DNA from: Pontibaca salina
Lineage (GTDB): Bacteria > Pseudomonadota > Alphaproteobacteria > Rhodobacterales > Rhodobacteraceae
Direction: 5' to 3'
Assembly: GCF_016307205.1 (NCBI RefSeq)
Contig: NZ_JAEIJD010000009.1
Coordinates: forward strand, 45,783-109,782
DNA: 64,000 nt
The notes beneath the pieces are model-generated. The model ran no database searches. It was not told the DNA's origin and saw nothing but the letters and a program-made list of their open reading frames with translations. Of this stretch, positions 44,317-53,971 are shown piece after piece; positions within the stretch are counted from its first letter, which is position 1; every line of letters starts with the position of its first letter. Both the position numbers and the translations under genes were made by a program.

Positions 44317-46714
44317 TGGCGAACACCTTCAGCAGATCGGCGGGCGGCGTGCGTCGCAGCCGGTGGGCGGGCAGGGCGGCCGCCAGTGCGCCTGCCAGCA
44401 GCGCCAGCGCCAACAGCAGCAGCCAGTCTCCCGAAAACAGATAGATCGGTAGGCGCCAGCCGAAGGCCTTGACGTTGATCACCGCCAGCAGCACCCAGGC
44501 CAGCAGCAGCCCCAAGGGCAGCGCCGCCAGCGCGGTCAGCCCGGCCAACACCACGCTGCGCAACAGTTCCAGCCGTGCCAGCCGCGCCCGCGTCAGCCCC
44601 AAGGCCCAGACCGGCGCAAGCTGCGGCAGGCGCATCCCCCAAAGCGTCAGAAGGCTGGTCAGGATCGCAAAGGCGGCAACACCGAGGGTCAGCACGTTAA
44701 GCGCGCCGGTCACAAGGAATGTTTTTTCGAACACGGCCAGCGACCGCGCCTTGATCTCGGCCTGATCGACCACCGCGCTGGCCGGCAGGTCAAATTGGGC
44801 GCGGATCTCGGTAACCAGCGCGGGCACGCGGTCAGGTGCAATCCGCACCCCAAACTGCCGATAGGGCACGCCGTCAAACCGCGCCAGCAAGGTGTCGAGG
44901 CTGACAATGATCTGCCCCACCGGATTGCCGTAATCGGAATAGACGCCGATCACCTCGGGGTGCCAATCGGTGCCGATGGTGACCTGTGCGCCCGGCCAGA
45001 GGTTCTCGCGCCTTGCCAGTTGCTCATTAACTAGCACCCCACCGCTTGCATCCAGTCGCTCCCAGACCTGTGGCGCGGCGGCGATCAGCGGCCAGTTCCG
45101 GCGATAGGTCTCGTGGGCTCGCATCCCGACCACCTCGCCGTACTGTCCGGCGATCAAGGCATCGACGCTGCGCACCGGCAGCACCGCATCAACGCGTTGC
45201 TCAAGCCAGCGGTGCAATGCGGCCCCCTGCTCATCGGTGCGTGCGGTGACGTAAAGCTCTGCGGCAAGGCGCTGATCCAGCCAACCGGTAAAGGTCAGGC
45301 GAAAACTGGAAACCATGGTGCCAACGCCGATATTGGTCGCGAGCGCCAGAAGCAGCGCCATCAGCGCCAGCGACAGGCCGGGAAGCTGCGCGCGCATGTC
45401 GGCCCAGATCCACTGCGCCACAGGTGCGCGGGTGCGGCGTTGGATCAGCGCAAGCACGAGGTCCAGCAGGGCCGGCAGGAGCAGCGCCGCCCCCAGCATC
45501 AGCCCGGCCAGCAATGCGAAACCGGCGACCAGCCCATCAAACAGCCAGATTGCCGCGCCCCCGGCAGCCAGCAGCGCCAGACCGGCCAGTGCCTGAAACC
45601 GCGCGCGCCGTACCGCCACCCCGGCCCAGGCGCGCTGTTCGGCGCTGGCCAGTAGCGGCATGGCGTGCAGCCGCCAGACGCCTTGTGCCCCGGCAATGGC
45701 AGCGCCAATCAATGCGATCCCAAGACCGCTCAGCGCCCAGAGCGGGCGCAGGGTCAGCCCGCCGCTGACCGGCGCGCCGTAAAGCCCGCGCAGGGTGGCG
45801 GCGACGTCGGGCAGCAATGCGGCGGCCACCAGATAGCCCAGCACCAGCCCCAGCAGGCCCGCGACCAGCGCCAGAAGCCCCAATTCCGCGATCAGCAGCC
45901 ATGTCAGATGGCGTAGCGAAATTCCCAGCGCCCGCATCGTGCGGAACATCGCCCGGCGCTGCTGAAAGGCCAGCCCGATCGTGCCATGTACGATGAACAG
46001 CCCGACCGCGAAGGAGAGCAGGCCAAAGGCGGTGAGGTTGAGGTGGAAACTGTCGGTCAGCCGCGCTGTCTCGGTGCCCCGTTCCGGCGGTGTCAGGACC
46101 AGATCGGGGGCAAGCTCGGCGAGCGGGCGCAGGTTGATTGGCTGCGCGTCCAACACCAGTAATCGGTCGATTTGGCCGGCACGGTCCAGCAGGTACTGGG
46201 CGAGAGAAATCTCGGTCATGACGACCCCGGGGGGCAGGTCAGCGGTCGCCACCACTGGCGGCAGATCTGGCTGGGCCGCCAATTGCACCGCCAGTTCCGG
46301 CGGCGCGAATAGCAGACCCGGCGCAAGAAAGATCCGTTCGGGCGTGACCTCGGGCGCACCGGCGTCAGCCTCGGGGGGCTTCGGGTAGGACAGGAAATCG
46401 ACGCCCACGACGGTGGCGGCGATCTCGCCCAACCGCGCGCGGCCTTCCAGCACCGGTGAAAGTTTCCAGCCGGCGCGGCGCAGCGCAACGTAATCCTTGC
46501 GCGCGATCCAGCCGGAGGGGGCCGACAAGAGGGCGTGATCGCTGCGCCCCAATTGCGCGGCAGCCTGCGCATAGCTGGCCCGCGCTTCGGCGTTGATTGC
46601 CTGCACCGCCGACCACAGTCCCGTGGCCAACGCCAGACCGATCAGCAGTGTCAAAAGCTGCAAGGGCTGGCGCCGCCAATGCGACAGCAATGCCGCCAGC
46701 GCCACGCGGGTCAT
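44306..46714 (-). CDS. ABC transporter permease, double FtsX type (AttF/AttG-like)
   Basis: An 802-residue membrane protein with two FtsX-like halves. The first ends with FGLLSFAVGLFIVHGTIGLAFQQRRAMFRTMRALGISLRHLTWLLIAELGLLALVAGLLG; the second with TLGVAAFAILTSLLTLWGMRLPQLAPVWALGLTRARLARLELLRSV. Each half has an extracytoplasmic domain between helices, about eight to ten helices in total. This is the MacB/LolC-E superfamily, which moves hydrophobic substrates or works mechanically rather than importing. ATG 46714 overlaps the ATPase stop (ATGA); an upstream GTG at 46723 is less likely. Encoded with an ATPase and an AttH-like protein. Confidence 0.9.
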   Translation of the reverse strand: MTRVALAALLSHWRRQPLQLLTLLIGLALATGLWSAVQAINAEARASYAQAAAQLGRSDHALLSAPSGWIARKDYVALRRAGWKLSPVLEGRARLGEIAATVVGVDFLSYPKPPEADAGAPEVTPERIFLAPGLLFAPPELAVQLAAQPDLPPVVATADLPPGVVMTEISLAQYLLDRAGQIDRLLVLDAQPINLRPLAELAPDLVLTPPERGTETARLTDSFHLNLTAFGLLSFAVGLFIVHGTIGLAFQQRRAMFRTMRALGISLRHLTWLLIAELGLLALVAGLLGLVLGYLVAAALLPDVAATLRGLYGAPVSGGLTLRPLWALSGLGIALIGAAIAGAQGVWRLHAMPLLASAEQRAWAGVAVRRARFQALAGLALLAAGGAAIWLFDGLVAGFALLAGLMLGAALLLPALLDLVLALIQRRTRAPVAQWIWADMRAQLPGLSLALMALLLALATNIGVGTMVSSFRLTFTGWLDQRLAAELYVTARTDEQGAALHRWLEQRVDAVLPVRSVDALIAGQYGEVVGMRAHETYRRNWPLIAAAPQVWERLDASGGVLVNEQLARRENLWPGAQVTIGTDWHPEVIGVYSDYGNPVGQIIVSLDTLLARFDGVPYRQFGVRIAPDRVPALVTEIRAQFDLPASAVVDQAEIKARSLAVFEKTFLVTGALNVLTLGVAAFAILTSLLTLWGMRLPQLAPVWALGLTRARLARLELLRSVVLAGLTALAALPLGLLLAWVLLAVINVKAFGWRLPIYLFSGDWLLLLALALLAGALAAALPAHRLRRTPPADLLKVFANER

Positions 46715-47367
46715 GTGATACACCCGTTCGAGAGATGCGCGCGCCGCCCGGCCAGCGCGGCGATACGTTCGGAATGGGTAACCAGAAACAGCGCCGCGCC
46801 GCTTTCGGCCACCAGATCCAACATCAGGGCCATCACCGCGTCGCTCGTGGTTTCGTCGAGATTGCCGGTCGGCTCATCCGCCAGCAAAAGACGCGGGCGC
46901 ATTGCCAAAGCCCGCCCGATGGCGACACGCTGCTGTTGGCCACCCGAAAGCTGCTCGGGATAGCGCGTCGCGAAATCGCCCAACCCCAGCCGTTCGGTCA
47001 GTTGGTCGAGCCATTCGCGATCCTCACGGCCCGCCAGACGGGCGTGAAATGACAGGTTCTGTGCCACGGTCAGCGATGGGATCAGATTGAACTGCTGGAA
47101 AACCAGCGCCACGACATCCCGCCGCAATGCCGCGCGCGCGCCGTCACCCAGCGCCGATAGAGCATGGCCATCCAGCCAGATCTCGCCCGCGTCAAACCGG
47201 TCGAGCGCACCGACCAGATGCAGCAAGGTGCTTTTGCCGCTACCGCTTTCTCCGGTCAGGGCCAGTGTCTCCCCGGCGGCAAGGCTCAGCGACAGGTCAC
47301 GCAGAACCGGGCGGGCACTGTCGCTGCCGGGATAACGCTTGGTCAGAGACTGGATTTCAAGAAGCAT
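46711..47367 (-). CDS. ABC transporter ATP-binding protein (LolD/MacB type, AttE-like)
   Basis: A 218-residue ATPase. Walker A GESGSGKST, Q-loop FQQFNLIPSLTVAQNL, signature LSGGQQQRVAIGRAL, Walker B LLLADEPTGNLD and switch His (VTHSERIAALA) are all intact. DEPTGNLD and the QQFNLIPSLT stretch are typical of the LolD/MacB/FtsE group that works with FtsX-type permeases. ATG 47367 is chosen; a GTG at 47388 would add seven residues before the conserved start (MLLEIQSLTKRYPG). It is first in the three-gene operon with the permease and the AttH-like protein. Confidence 0.93.
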   Translation of the reverse strand: MLLEIQSLTKRYPGSDSARPVLRDLSLSLAAGETLALTGESGSGKSTLLHLVGALDRFDAGEIWLDGHALSALGDGARAALRRDVVALVFQQFNLIPSLTVAQNLSFHARLAGREDREWLDQLTERLGLGDFATRYPEQLSGGQQQRVAIGRALAMRPRLLLADEPTGNLDETTSDAVMALMLDLVAESGAALFLVTHSERIAALAGRRAHLSNGCIT

Positions 47368-47507
47368 GGCACCTGATCCTGTAGCCACCGGGTGTCACGG
47401 TGTTACATTGCTAAAGCATCAGGCGAAAGCCGTCGCCCTGTCTGGTCTTCGCAGTGCAGGCTGCGAGGGTGGGTTCTGCGTATCTAAGATCGATGTATCG
47501 GCGATCC

Positions 47508-48920
47508 TCACAAAAGCGGCGATAGCAGCCGGGCCAGCGGCGCCCCATAGCGGGTTAGCGCAGGCTGTTCGCCCAGTTTCAGGGTCAGTTCGTAACTATC
47601 GGCGAAGTCGCGTTCCAGCATCGCAGCCACATCGTGCGCGAACTTCTGATCGAAAAACACCGCCATGGTTTCAAAGTTCAGACGGAAAGACCGGTTGTCG
47701 AGATTCATCGTGCCGACCGACGCAATTGTGTCGTCTACGACAAATGCCTTTTGGTGCATGAAGCCGTCGGTATAGCGGTAAACCCGTACCCCTGCAGCGC
47801 GCAACTCGTCGAAATAGGCGAATGCCGCCAGCCAAGGAATGCGATGGTCGATGATATCGGGGACCAGAATGCGCACATCAACACCGCGCAGGGCGGCATG
47901 ATGCAGCGCCGTGACGATATCCAGATCGGGGACGTAATAGGGCGTCGCGATCCACAGCCGTTTTTTTGCCGCCGTGATCGCCGAGAAGTACAACAGGCTG
48001 CCGGTTTCGCTCAGATCGCCGGGGCCGGTGGCCACTATCAGCCCATTGGCGTCACGCGCAGCGGTGGGAGTGGTCCAACTCAGGTCATCGGCCAGAGTTT
48101 CACCGGTGGCCCAATGCCAGTCCTCGGCAAAGATCAATTGCAGTTGCGGCACGACCAATCCGTTAAGTTCAACAAAGGTATCGCGCCAGCGGCCGAAGGT
48201 TTTATTCTTGCCCAGATATTCGTCGCCGACATTCAGCCCGCCGGTAAAGCCGGTCTTTCCGTCAACGATAACGGTCTTGCGGTGGTTGCGGAAATTGATC
48301 TGGAAGCGAAAGCGCGGGCCGCGTGTGGCATCACGATCGATCACTTCGACGCCTTCCCGGCGTAGAGTTTCGCACCAGCTTTCGGGCAGGCGGATACTGC
48401 CGACCGAATCAATCAGAACCCGTACCCGCACGCCACGCTGCGCTGCTGCCCTGAGCCGGTCTTGCAATGCGCGGCCCAAACCGTCGTTACGCACGATATA
48501 GAATTGCACCAGAATATAGGACTGCGCCGCGTCGATGGCGGCAAAAATCGCGTCAAAGGTTTCCGAGCCATCAACCAGCAGGCGCGCATCGCTGCCGCGC
48601 AGAACTTTAAGATGGGCGCAATACTCGAACGGTGCGAAATTGACCGGGCTGCTGTCAGGCAACGGCGCATATTCAGCCGCATGCTCACGGATCGCAGCAA
48701 TGACCTGCTTAGATTCGCGCCGCGCCACCCGGTAACCGTGAAAGCGATGGTCGCCAAAATACAGATAAAGAGGCACCGCAAAAAAAGGCAAGGCCAGCAG
48801 GAATACCACCCATGCCACGGAGCCCTGCGGGGTCCGCGCGGTGGCGGCGGCGCGCCAAGAAAACAGGGCTGCCGTGATATAGAGTAGGGCGACGAAAAGG
48901 CTGCTCAGGATCACCCACAT
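47508..48920 (-). CDS. cls: Cardiolipin synthase (phospholipase D family)
   Basis: Condenses two phosphatidylglycerols, or PG with PE, to cardiolipin at the membrane. The 470-residue protein has two N-terminal membrane helices (WVILSSLFVALLYITAALFSW, GSVAWVVFLLALPFFAVPLYLYF) and two HKD motifs: HRKTVIVDGKTGFTGGLN and HQKAFVVDDTIASVGTMNLDNRS. Length and topology fit bacterial ClsA. It stands as a single gene on the minus strand, with about 140 bases to the AttE-like ATPase. A general PLD phosphatidyltransferase is the only alternative. Confidence 0.93.
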   Translation of the reverse strand: MWVILSSLFVALLYITAALFSWRAAATARTPQGSVAWVVFLLALPFFAVPLYLYFGDHRFHGYRVARRESKQVIAAIREHAAEYAPLPDSSPVNFAPFEYCAHLKVLRGSDARLLVDGSETFDAIFAAIDAAQSYILVQFYIVRNDGLGRALQDRLRAAAQRGVRVRVLIDSVGSIRLPESWCETLRREGVEVIDRDATRGPRFRFQINFRNHRKTVIVDGKTGFTGGLNVGDEYLGKNKTFGRWRDTFVELNGLVVPQLQLIFAEDWHWATGETLADDLSWTTPTAARDANGLIVATGPGDLSETGSLLYFSAITAAKKRLWIATPYYVPDLDIVTALHHAALRGVDVRILVPDIIDHRIPWLAAFAYFDELRAAGVRVYRYTDGFMHQKAFVVDDTIASVGTMNLDNRSFRLNFETMAVFFDQKFAHDVAAMLERDFADSYELTLKLGEQPALTRYGAPLARLLSPLL

Positions 48921-49030
48921 GGCGGCACCGTCCCGGACTGGTTGACATTGGACCGCACTCTAAAGGGCGACGGGCTTGGTTGAAACCGCGTTTCCCCGAC
49001 GAATGCGCGCAAAAACAGAGGTATAGCGGA

Positions 49031-50146
49031 TCATCTCTGCCGGGTGTAGTGTCTGTCGGAAGTGCTTGCCCCGTCTTTCCTGCTCATCAATGTTCCATCT
49101 TTGGACATCAGGATGGCAATTGGACGCGTCGCGCGGATATTGGACAGCACGATCACCAGGCAGACGGTCAATGGCACGCTGAGAAAAGCGCCAATGATGC
49201 CCCAGACACCAGCCCAGAACGTCAGTGCAAGGATCACCATCAGGGTCGAGAGGTTCAGGCTGCGTCCGGTCAGAGCCGGATCGAGAAAGTTGCCGATCGT
49301 GAATTGCACGATACCGGTGCCCAGTAGAACCACCAGAAACGGCCCGATGGTGTCGAATTGCAGCAAAGCGGCAATCGCGGGCAAAAGCACCGCGATGATT
49401 GATCCGATTGAAGGGATAAAGTTCAGCGCGAAGGTCAGCACCGCCCAGGTTTCGGCAAATTCCAGATTGAGCGCGCGATAAACGATATAGCAAAAACCGC
49501 TGGTCAGCAGGCTGATGAAGGTCTTGACCCCGACATAGCGCTGCACACTGACCGAGATGTCCGACATGATCCGCCGCAATTCGCGACCCAGATCCGGATC
49601 GGTGGTGGCCAGTTCGATCTTGCGGGCGATGGCGCCGCGTTCGGCGATCATGAAGGCGACATAGAGGCTGATCAGTAGAAACGTGCTGAGAAAGGAGCGC
49701 GCCCCACCAAAGGCACTATAGGCGATAAAGGAGAGATCCAGCCCGACAACCTGTTTGCGGATCACATCGGCAAATTCGCTGCCGATCAGATTGGCAACAC
49801 GGGCCGACACATCGTCAAGCCGGTCTTCGTAACTGGGAAGGGTCACTAGAAACCGCGTGGCTTGGTCGGCCAGCACATACATCACCGTGAATACGCCCGA
49901 CATCACCAACACGACCCCGAGCGTCAGTGTCAGCCAATCCGGCAAGCGCGGCCCCACAACCGGAAGGGCCGCGACCCGGTTGGTCACGGCAATGATGAGC
50001 ACATAGAGCAAAAACGCGAGTACAAGAGGAATGAGGAACCCGGCGCCAAAATATAGCAGGCAGATTGCCAACGATCCGATCAACAGACCGTCGCGCACCG
50101 CGCGCACCGCCGCGTGGGGGGCGGGCTTTTCGGTATATCGGCTCAT
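49031..50146 (-). CDS. AI-2E family transporter (PerM-like)
   Basis: A 371-residue membrane protein with about eight helices in the AI-2E arrangement: paired helices at the start (LLIGSLAICLLYFGAGFLIPLVLAFLLYVLI), a long soluble loop (residues about 95-160) and the C-terminal set FIPSIGSIIAVLLPAIAALLQFDTIGPFLVVLLGTGIVQFTIGNFLDPALTGRSLNLSTLMVILALTFWAGVWGIIGAFLSVPL, which is diagnostic. Members include the autoinducer-2 exporter TqsA and sodium/proton antiporters, so the substrate is open. The C-terminal 40 residues are charged and cytoplasmic. It is transcribed alone on the minus strand. Confidence 0.92.
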   Translation of the reverse strand: MSRYTEKPAPHAAVRAVRDGLLIGSLAICLLYFGAGFLIPLVLAFLLYVLIIAVTNRVAALPVVGPRLPDWLTLTLGVVLVMSGVFTVMYVLADQATRFLVTLPSYEDRLDDVSARVANLIGSEFADVIRKQVVGLDLSFIAYSAFGGARSFLSTFLLISLYVAFMIAERGAIARKIELATTDPDLGRELRRIMSDISVSVQRYVGVKTFISLLTSGFCYIVYRALNLEFAETWAVLTFALNFIPSIGSIIAVLLPAIAALLQFDTIGPFLVVLLGTGIVQFTIGNFLDPALTGRSLNLSTLMVILALTFWAGVWGIIGAFLSVPLTVCLVIVLSNIRATRPIAILMSKDGTLMSRKDGASTSDRHYTRQR

Positions 50147-50462
50147 TGCGGGAAGCTCCGGTGTCGGGTGCCGGTTTCAGTGACAGGCGGCAGCACAGGC
50201 ATCAACGACCCTCTTCCTGAGTTTTATAACCACGCCGGACGGATACGGGAACGGCGATGTTGCATCCTTGTCGATCTTTGTGCAACCGCTGACAGATGCG
50301 AAACAGCCAAAGCTGCCTGCTTTCGGGTGCTGCGAGGTATGTAAGAACCGGCATTGATAGACGTCCGGCACGGTTCTCGCTGCTTGCCGTTTCCGCGAAG
50401 TATCGCGAGGAGGCTGTGCCGATCCGGATAATCAATGATGCTATCGCCGTAGGATCGTCAGC
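50147..50462. other. Intergenic region upstream of the AI-2E transporter
   Basis: About 315 bases between rlmE and the transporter gene, both on the minus strand. Short frames on both strands have no recognisable product. The TTTTATAACCACGCC near 50221-50235 could be part of a promoter. No terminator hairpin for rlmE was identified with confidence. Confidence 0.3.
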
Positions 50463-51164
50463 TCAGCCGCGATATCCGGTGGCCACAACGAATTTCTCGG
50501 AGCTATCGGCCCGCGATGAAGGCGGTTTGACATTCACCACGCGGGTAAATTTCTGTTTCAGCAACTTCTGCAGCTCGCTCTCGGCCCCGCCAGCAAGCAC
50601 CTTGGCCACGAAAGTGCCGTTCTCTTCCAGCACATCAAAGGCGAAATAGGCTGCCGCCTCGCACAGGGCCATGATGCGCAGATGGTCGGTCTGTTTGTGA
50701 CCGGATGAGGCCGCCGCCATGTCGGACATCACAACATCGGCCTTGCCATCCAGCCAGGCGCGGACCTGATCGTCGGCGCCCTCATCAAGAAAATCGAGCT
50801 GGTGCACCTCAGCCCCCGGCACCGGTTCGACCTCTTGCAGATCGATGCCAATGATCCGCCCCACCGCCTTGTTCGGCTTCTCGCCCAGCGCATTCACACG
50901 CGGCACCGCCACTTGCAGCCAACCACCCGGAGCGCAGCCGAGATCGACCACCCGCGCGCCCGGCACGAGAAAACGAAAGCGGTCGTCGAGATCGAGAATC
51001 TTAAAGGCGGCCCGGCCCCGGTACCCTTCGGCGCGGGCCCGCTTGACATAGGGGTCGTTCAGTTGCCGTTCCAGCCAACGGGTCGAACTGACCTTGCGTC
51101 CGCGTGCGGACTTCACCTTGACCCTAAGGTCGCGCTGTCCGCGCCCGGACGTATTCTTGGCCAC
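50463..51164 (-). CDS. rlmE: 23S rRNA (uridine-2552-2'-O)-methyltransferase
   Basis: Methylates the ribose of U2552 in the ribosomal A-loop, needed for 50S maturation. The 233 residues include SAM motif [15 protein letters not shown] and the full K-D-K-E tetrad: Lys in [16 protein letters not shown], Asp in [19 protein letters not shown], Lys in [11 protein letters not shown] and Glu in [14 protein letters not shown]. The N-terminal extension ([29 protein letters not shown]) is basic, common in alphaproteobacterial RlmE. It lies after the ppx/gppA gene on the same strand, 168 bases away, an arrangement I recall as conserved in the family. Confidence 0.95.
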   Translation of the reverse strand: MAKNTSGRGQRDLRVKVKSARGRKVSSTRWLERQLNDPYVKRARAEGYRGRAAFKILDLDDRFRFLVPGARVVDLGCAPGGWLQVAVPRVNALGEKPNKAVGRIIGIDLQEVEPVPGAEVHQLDFLDEGADDQVRAWLDGKADVVMSDMAAASSGHKQTDHLRIMALCEAAAYFAFDVLEENGTFVAKVLAGGAESELQKLLKQKFTRVVNVKPPSSRADSSEKFVVATGYRG

Positions 51165-51332
51165 GCTTCTCTCCTTAAATTTGCGCTGACAGGGGGCGTT
51201 GCACCCATGCGCCTGTAGCAGACTGCTCCGAGGTGTTTTCGCGACAGCGTAAAAACAGGACGGAGTTCTGATTACCGGATCCTGTGCAACATGTCCTCCG
51301 GCGGCGGATATTATATCGCAGCTTTAGCGGTT

Positions 51333-52445
51333 TCAAAAGGGACCGTCCTCAAGCACGCCGTCGGCACTCATCTGGGCGTAGAGCAGACCCTCGCGCAAGC
51401 CGCGATCGGCAACCGACAAGCGGTCGGTGGGCCAGCAGCGCAGCAGCGCCTGCAGGATGGCAGCACCGGACATGATCAGCGCGTGACGGTCCTCGCCGAT
51501 GCGCGGGTCGCGCCGCCGTCCGGCCGGGCCAAGCTCAAGATAGCGCCGGATCACCTTATCGATCTGATCGCCGGACATCCGCAGTCCGTCCACTTTGTTG
51601 CGGTCATAGCGTCTCAGACCGAGATGGCTGGCCGCCACTGTAGTGACGGTACCCGAGGTGCCGACAATCTGAAAGCCATCCCGCACCTGTTCGTCCTTGT
51701 AGGGCGCAAAAGAGGCGAGGTTCTCTTCGAAATACCAACTCATGAGCGCATAGCGCGCCGCGTCATCTTCGACATCGATAAACTGGTCGCGCAAGGTGGC
51801 GACACCCAGCGGGACGCTGATCCAGTCAACCACCCGCGCCGCCGGAAACGGGCTTGAGGACGGATTGAAACCGGACTGAAGGCGCATGATGGCCCGAGGC
51901 CGGTCGCGGTTGGGCACCGATGTGATGTCAATCCAGACCAACTCGGTCGAGCCGCCGCCAATATCGACCACGAGCAACTGATCGGTTCGCGTGCTGACCA
52001 GCGGCGCGCAGGAGACAACTGCCAAACGGGCTTCTTCCTCGGGCCCAATAATATCGAGACGCAAACCGGTCTCGCGCATGACTTGCCGGATGAAGGCGTC
52101 GCCGTTGCCTGCGCGGCGACACGCTTCGGTTGCAACCAAGCGCATCCGTTTAACGTTGTTGCGCCGCAGCTTTTGCTGGCAGATTCGCATGGCATGAACC
52201 GTGCGCGCCATTGAAGCGCGTGACAAATAGCCGGTGCGCTCCAGACCGGCTCCAAGCTGGACCGATTTGGAGAAGCTGTCCACCACATGAAAGCCATTGC
52301 CCTTTGGCTGGGCAATCAGCATGCGGCAACTGTTCGTGCCCAGATCCAAAGCAGCATAAAGTTCGCCGGGACCGGGCGGTATTGGCGCGGGGCGTTCGAC
52401 CGCTTTCGGGAATGCGCCCGCACCTTTGGGACGCCTGGGCGTCAT
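51333..52445 (-). CDS. Ppx/GppA-family phosphatase
   Basis: A 370-residue protein of the exopolyphosphatase/guanosine pentaphosphatase family, ASKHA fold. Phosphate loops are ELYAALDLGTNSCRMLIAQP and LLVVDIGGGSTELVWIDI, with GTSGTVTTVAASHLGLRRYDRNKVDGLRMS in the second lobe. It lacks the C-terminal HD-like domain of long Ppx (about 500 residues), fitting the short GppA/Ppx1-type of alphaproteobacteria. The substrate could be polyphosphate or pppGpp. The first ~20 residues are Pro/Arg rich. Located upstream of rlmE on the same strand. Confidence 0.9.
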   Translation of the reverse strand: MTPRRPKGAGAFPKAVERPAPIPPGPGELYAALDLGTNSCRMLIAQPKGNGFHVVDSFSKSVQLGAGLERTGYLSRASMARTVHAMRICQQKLRRNNVKRMRLVATEACRRAGNGDAFIRQVMRETGLRLDIIGPEEEARLAVVSCAPLVSTRTDQLLVVDIGGGSTELVWIDITSVPNRDRPRAIMRLQSGFNPSSSPFPAARVVDWISVPLGVATLRDQFIDVEDDAARYALMSWYFEENLASFAPYKDEQVRDGFQIVGTSGTVTTVAASHLGLRRYDRNKVDGLRMSGDQIDKVIRRYLELGPAGRRRDPRIGEDRHALIMSGAAILQALLRCWPTDRLSVADRGLREGLLYAQMSADGVLEDGPF

Positions 52446-52709
52446 ACGACACGCCCTCCGATTTCAAGTTAGTTCTAGAATAGGTGCTGACAGGCAATAC
52501 CGCAAGACATTGCGCGGCATTGACACGAGATCCACTATGATTCCCGGCGCCGGGTTGCGAAACCGGGCGAGCGATGGCTTGTTTGCCCAAATGTGGTCGG
52601 GCCAAGTTCCTACGGGGTCGCTTGAGGGGTCCGTTCTGTCGAAATCAGGCTGCGTGCCGGTAAATTGTTGGGCTACAACCTCTTATGAGAGAGCTTAGGA
52701 AGGATGCAG

Positions 52710-53006
52710 ATGCCCGATGTTACCATTGTTTATTGGCGCGACATCCCGGCGCAAGTGATCGTCGGCAAGGGACGGGGTGGCGCGAAGCGGCCTCTCCCCG
52801 AGCGTTTCGAACAGGCGATCGACCGGGCCGCCATGAAAGGGGCGGCGCGCGACACCGACGCCTATCTCGCGGAATGGCGCAAGGGCGCACCGCAGGCGAT
52901 GGAGGGCACACCCGAGGAAATTGTCGCGGCAGAGGTGGCGCGGCTTGACGCGGAATATGATCGCGCCCGCCTCAAGGCGCTGATCGACAATGATGGCTGG
53001 GCGTAA
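52710..53006 (+). CDS. Small 'virulence factor' family protein (PF13769-like)
   Basis: A 98-residue protein, MPDVTIVYWRDIPAQVIVGKGRGGAKRPLPERFEQAIDRAAMKGAARDTDAYLAEWRK, matching a small alphaproteobacterial family named 'virulence factor' in databases with no defined mechanism. ATG 52710 is chosen since AGGAAGG (52697-52703) is 6 bases before it and directly abuts the other ATG at 52704. It is followed 25 bases later by the methylenetetrahydrofolate reductase, so a role in the folate/methyl branch is more plausible than virulence. No signal peptide or catalytic motif. About 260 bases separate it from the divergent ppx/gppA gene. Confidence 0.75.
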   Translation: MPDVTIVYWRDIPAQVIVGKGRGGAKRPLPERFEQAIDRAAMKGAARDTDAYLAEWRKGAPQAMEGTPEEIVAAEVARLDAEYDRARLKALIDNDGWA

Positions 53007-53031
53007 GTCCGCGAATCCGACAGGAGACCTG

Positions 53032-53961
53032 ATGGCTTTGTTCAATTTTCGCAAGCAGCGTGACCCGCAAACGCTTCCGATTAATCCGGAGATCGAGGCG
53101 CTGATGCGGGGATTCTCAATCGAGGTCATGCCGCGTACGGCGGAAAAGGTTGACGATTTCCGCGCGATTTTGCCGAAGGGCACGCGGGTTTACATCGCCC
53201 ATATCGACGGCACGCCAATCGAGGACATGGTTCACACCGCGAGCCGTCTGGCGGCGGATGGGTTCGCTGTGATGCCGCATTTTCCGGCGCGGATCATCGC
53301 AGACCATGCCACCCTGGCCGACTGGATCGCCCGCTACCAGGGTGAAGCCGGGGTCGAGCAAGCGCTGGTGCTGGCGGGCGGGGTTGCGAAACCGGTTGGC
53401 GATTTTCACAGCTCGATACAGCTGTTGCAAACCGGGCTGTTCGATAAGGCAGGGTTTACGCGGCTGCATGTGGCAGGACACCCCGAGGGCAACCGCGATA
53501 TCGACCCCGACGGCGGCATTAAGGGTGTCTCTGAAGCTCTTGAGTGGAAACATGAATTCGCAAAACAAAGCGATGCCGAGATGGCGATCGTGACACAGTT
53601 TATCTTCGAATCCGAGCCGCTGATCGCTTGGGCAGAAGCGTTGCAGGAAGCCGGGATTACGTTGCCGGTCCACGTCGGGATCGCCGGACCTGCCCGATTG
53701 CAGACATTGATCAGATACGCAATTTCCTGCGGTGTCGGTGCATCACTCAAGGTTTTGCAGAAGCGCGCGAAGGACGTCACCAAACTGGTTCTTCCCTACG
53801 AGCCAACAGAAGTGGTGGCTGATCTCGCTGCTTACAAAGCCGCCAATCCAAGCAGCAATATTGCCGGTTTGCACTTTTTTCCGCTTGGCGGAATTTCCGG
53901 GAGTGTCGGGTGGGCAAGTACCCATGGTGGCCGCTCGGCGCGTCCCACTGCGGTTCCGTGA
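53032..53961 (+). CDS. Methylenetetrahydrofolate reductase
   Basis: A 309-residue TIM-barrel flavoprotein that reduces 5,10-methylene-THF to 5-methyl-THF. Family features include FSIEVMPRTAEKVDDF, HIDGTPIEDMVHTASRLAADGFAVMPHFPARII, VQLLQTGLF-type GDFHSSIQLLQTGLFDKAGF, HPEGNRDIDPDG and DAEMAIVTQFIFESEPLIAWAEALQEAGITLPVHVGIAGPA. It is divergent from enteric MetF. ATG 53032 has AGGAG 5 bases before it. It lies between the small virulence-factor-like gene and the methyltetrahydrofolate:corrinoid methyltransferase (10 bases away), so its product would be passed straight to the next enzyme. Confidence 0.9.
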   Translation: MALFNFRKQRDPQTLPINPEIEALMRGFSIEVMPRTAEKVDDFRAILPKGTRVYIAHIDGTPIEDMVHTASRLAADGFAVMPHFPARIIADHATLADWIARYQGEAGVEQALVLAGGVAKPVGDFHSSIQLLQTGLFDKAGFTRLHVAGHPEGNRDIDPDGGIKGVSEALEWKHEFAKQSDAEMAIVTQFIFESEPLIAWAEALQEAGITLPVHVGIAGPARLQTLIRYAISCGVGASLKVLQKRAKDVTKLVLPYEPTEVVADLAAYKAANPSSNIAGLHFFPLGGISGSVGWASTHGGRSARPTAVP

Positions 53962-53971
53962 AAGGATGGTT

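Noticed and set aside
52446..52709. Possible SAM/SAH or cobalamin riboswitch before the folate-methyl genes
   Set aside because: I looked for the known Rhodobacterales SAM/SAH motif, the SAM-II core and a B12 box and saw none; only a weak GC-rich stem near 52543-52570.
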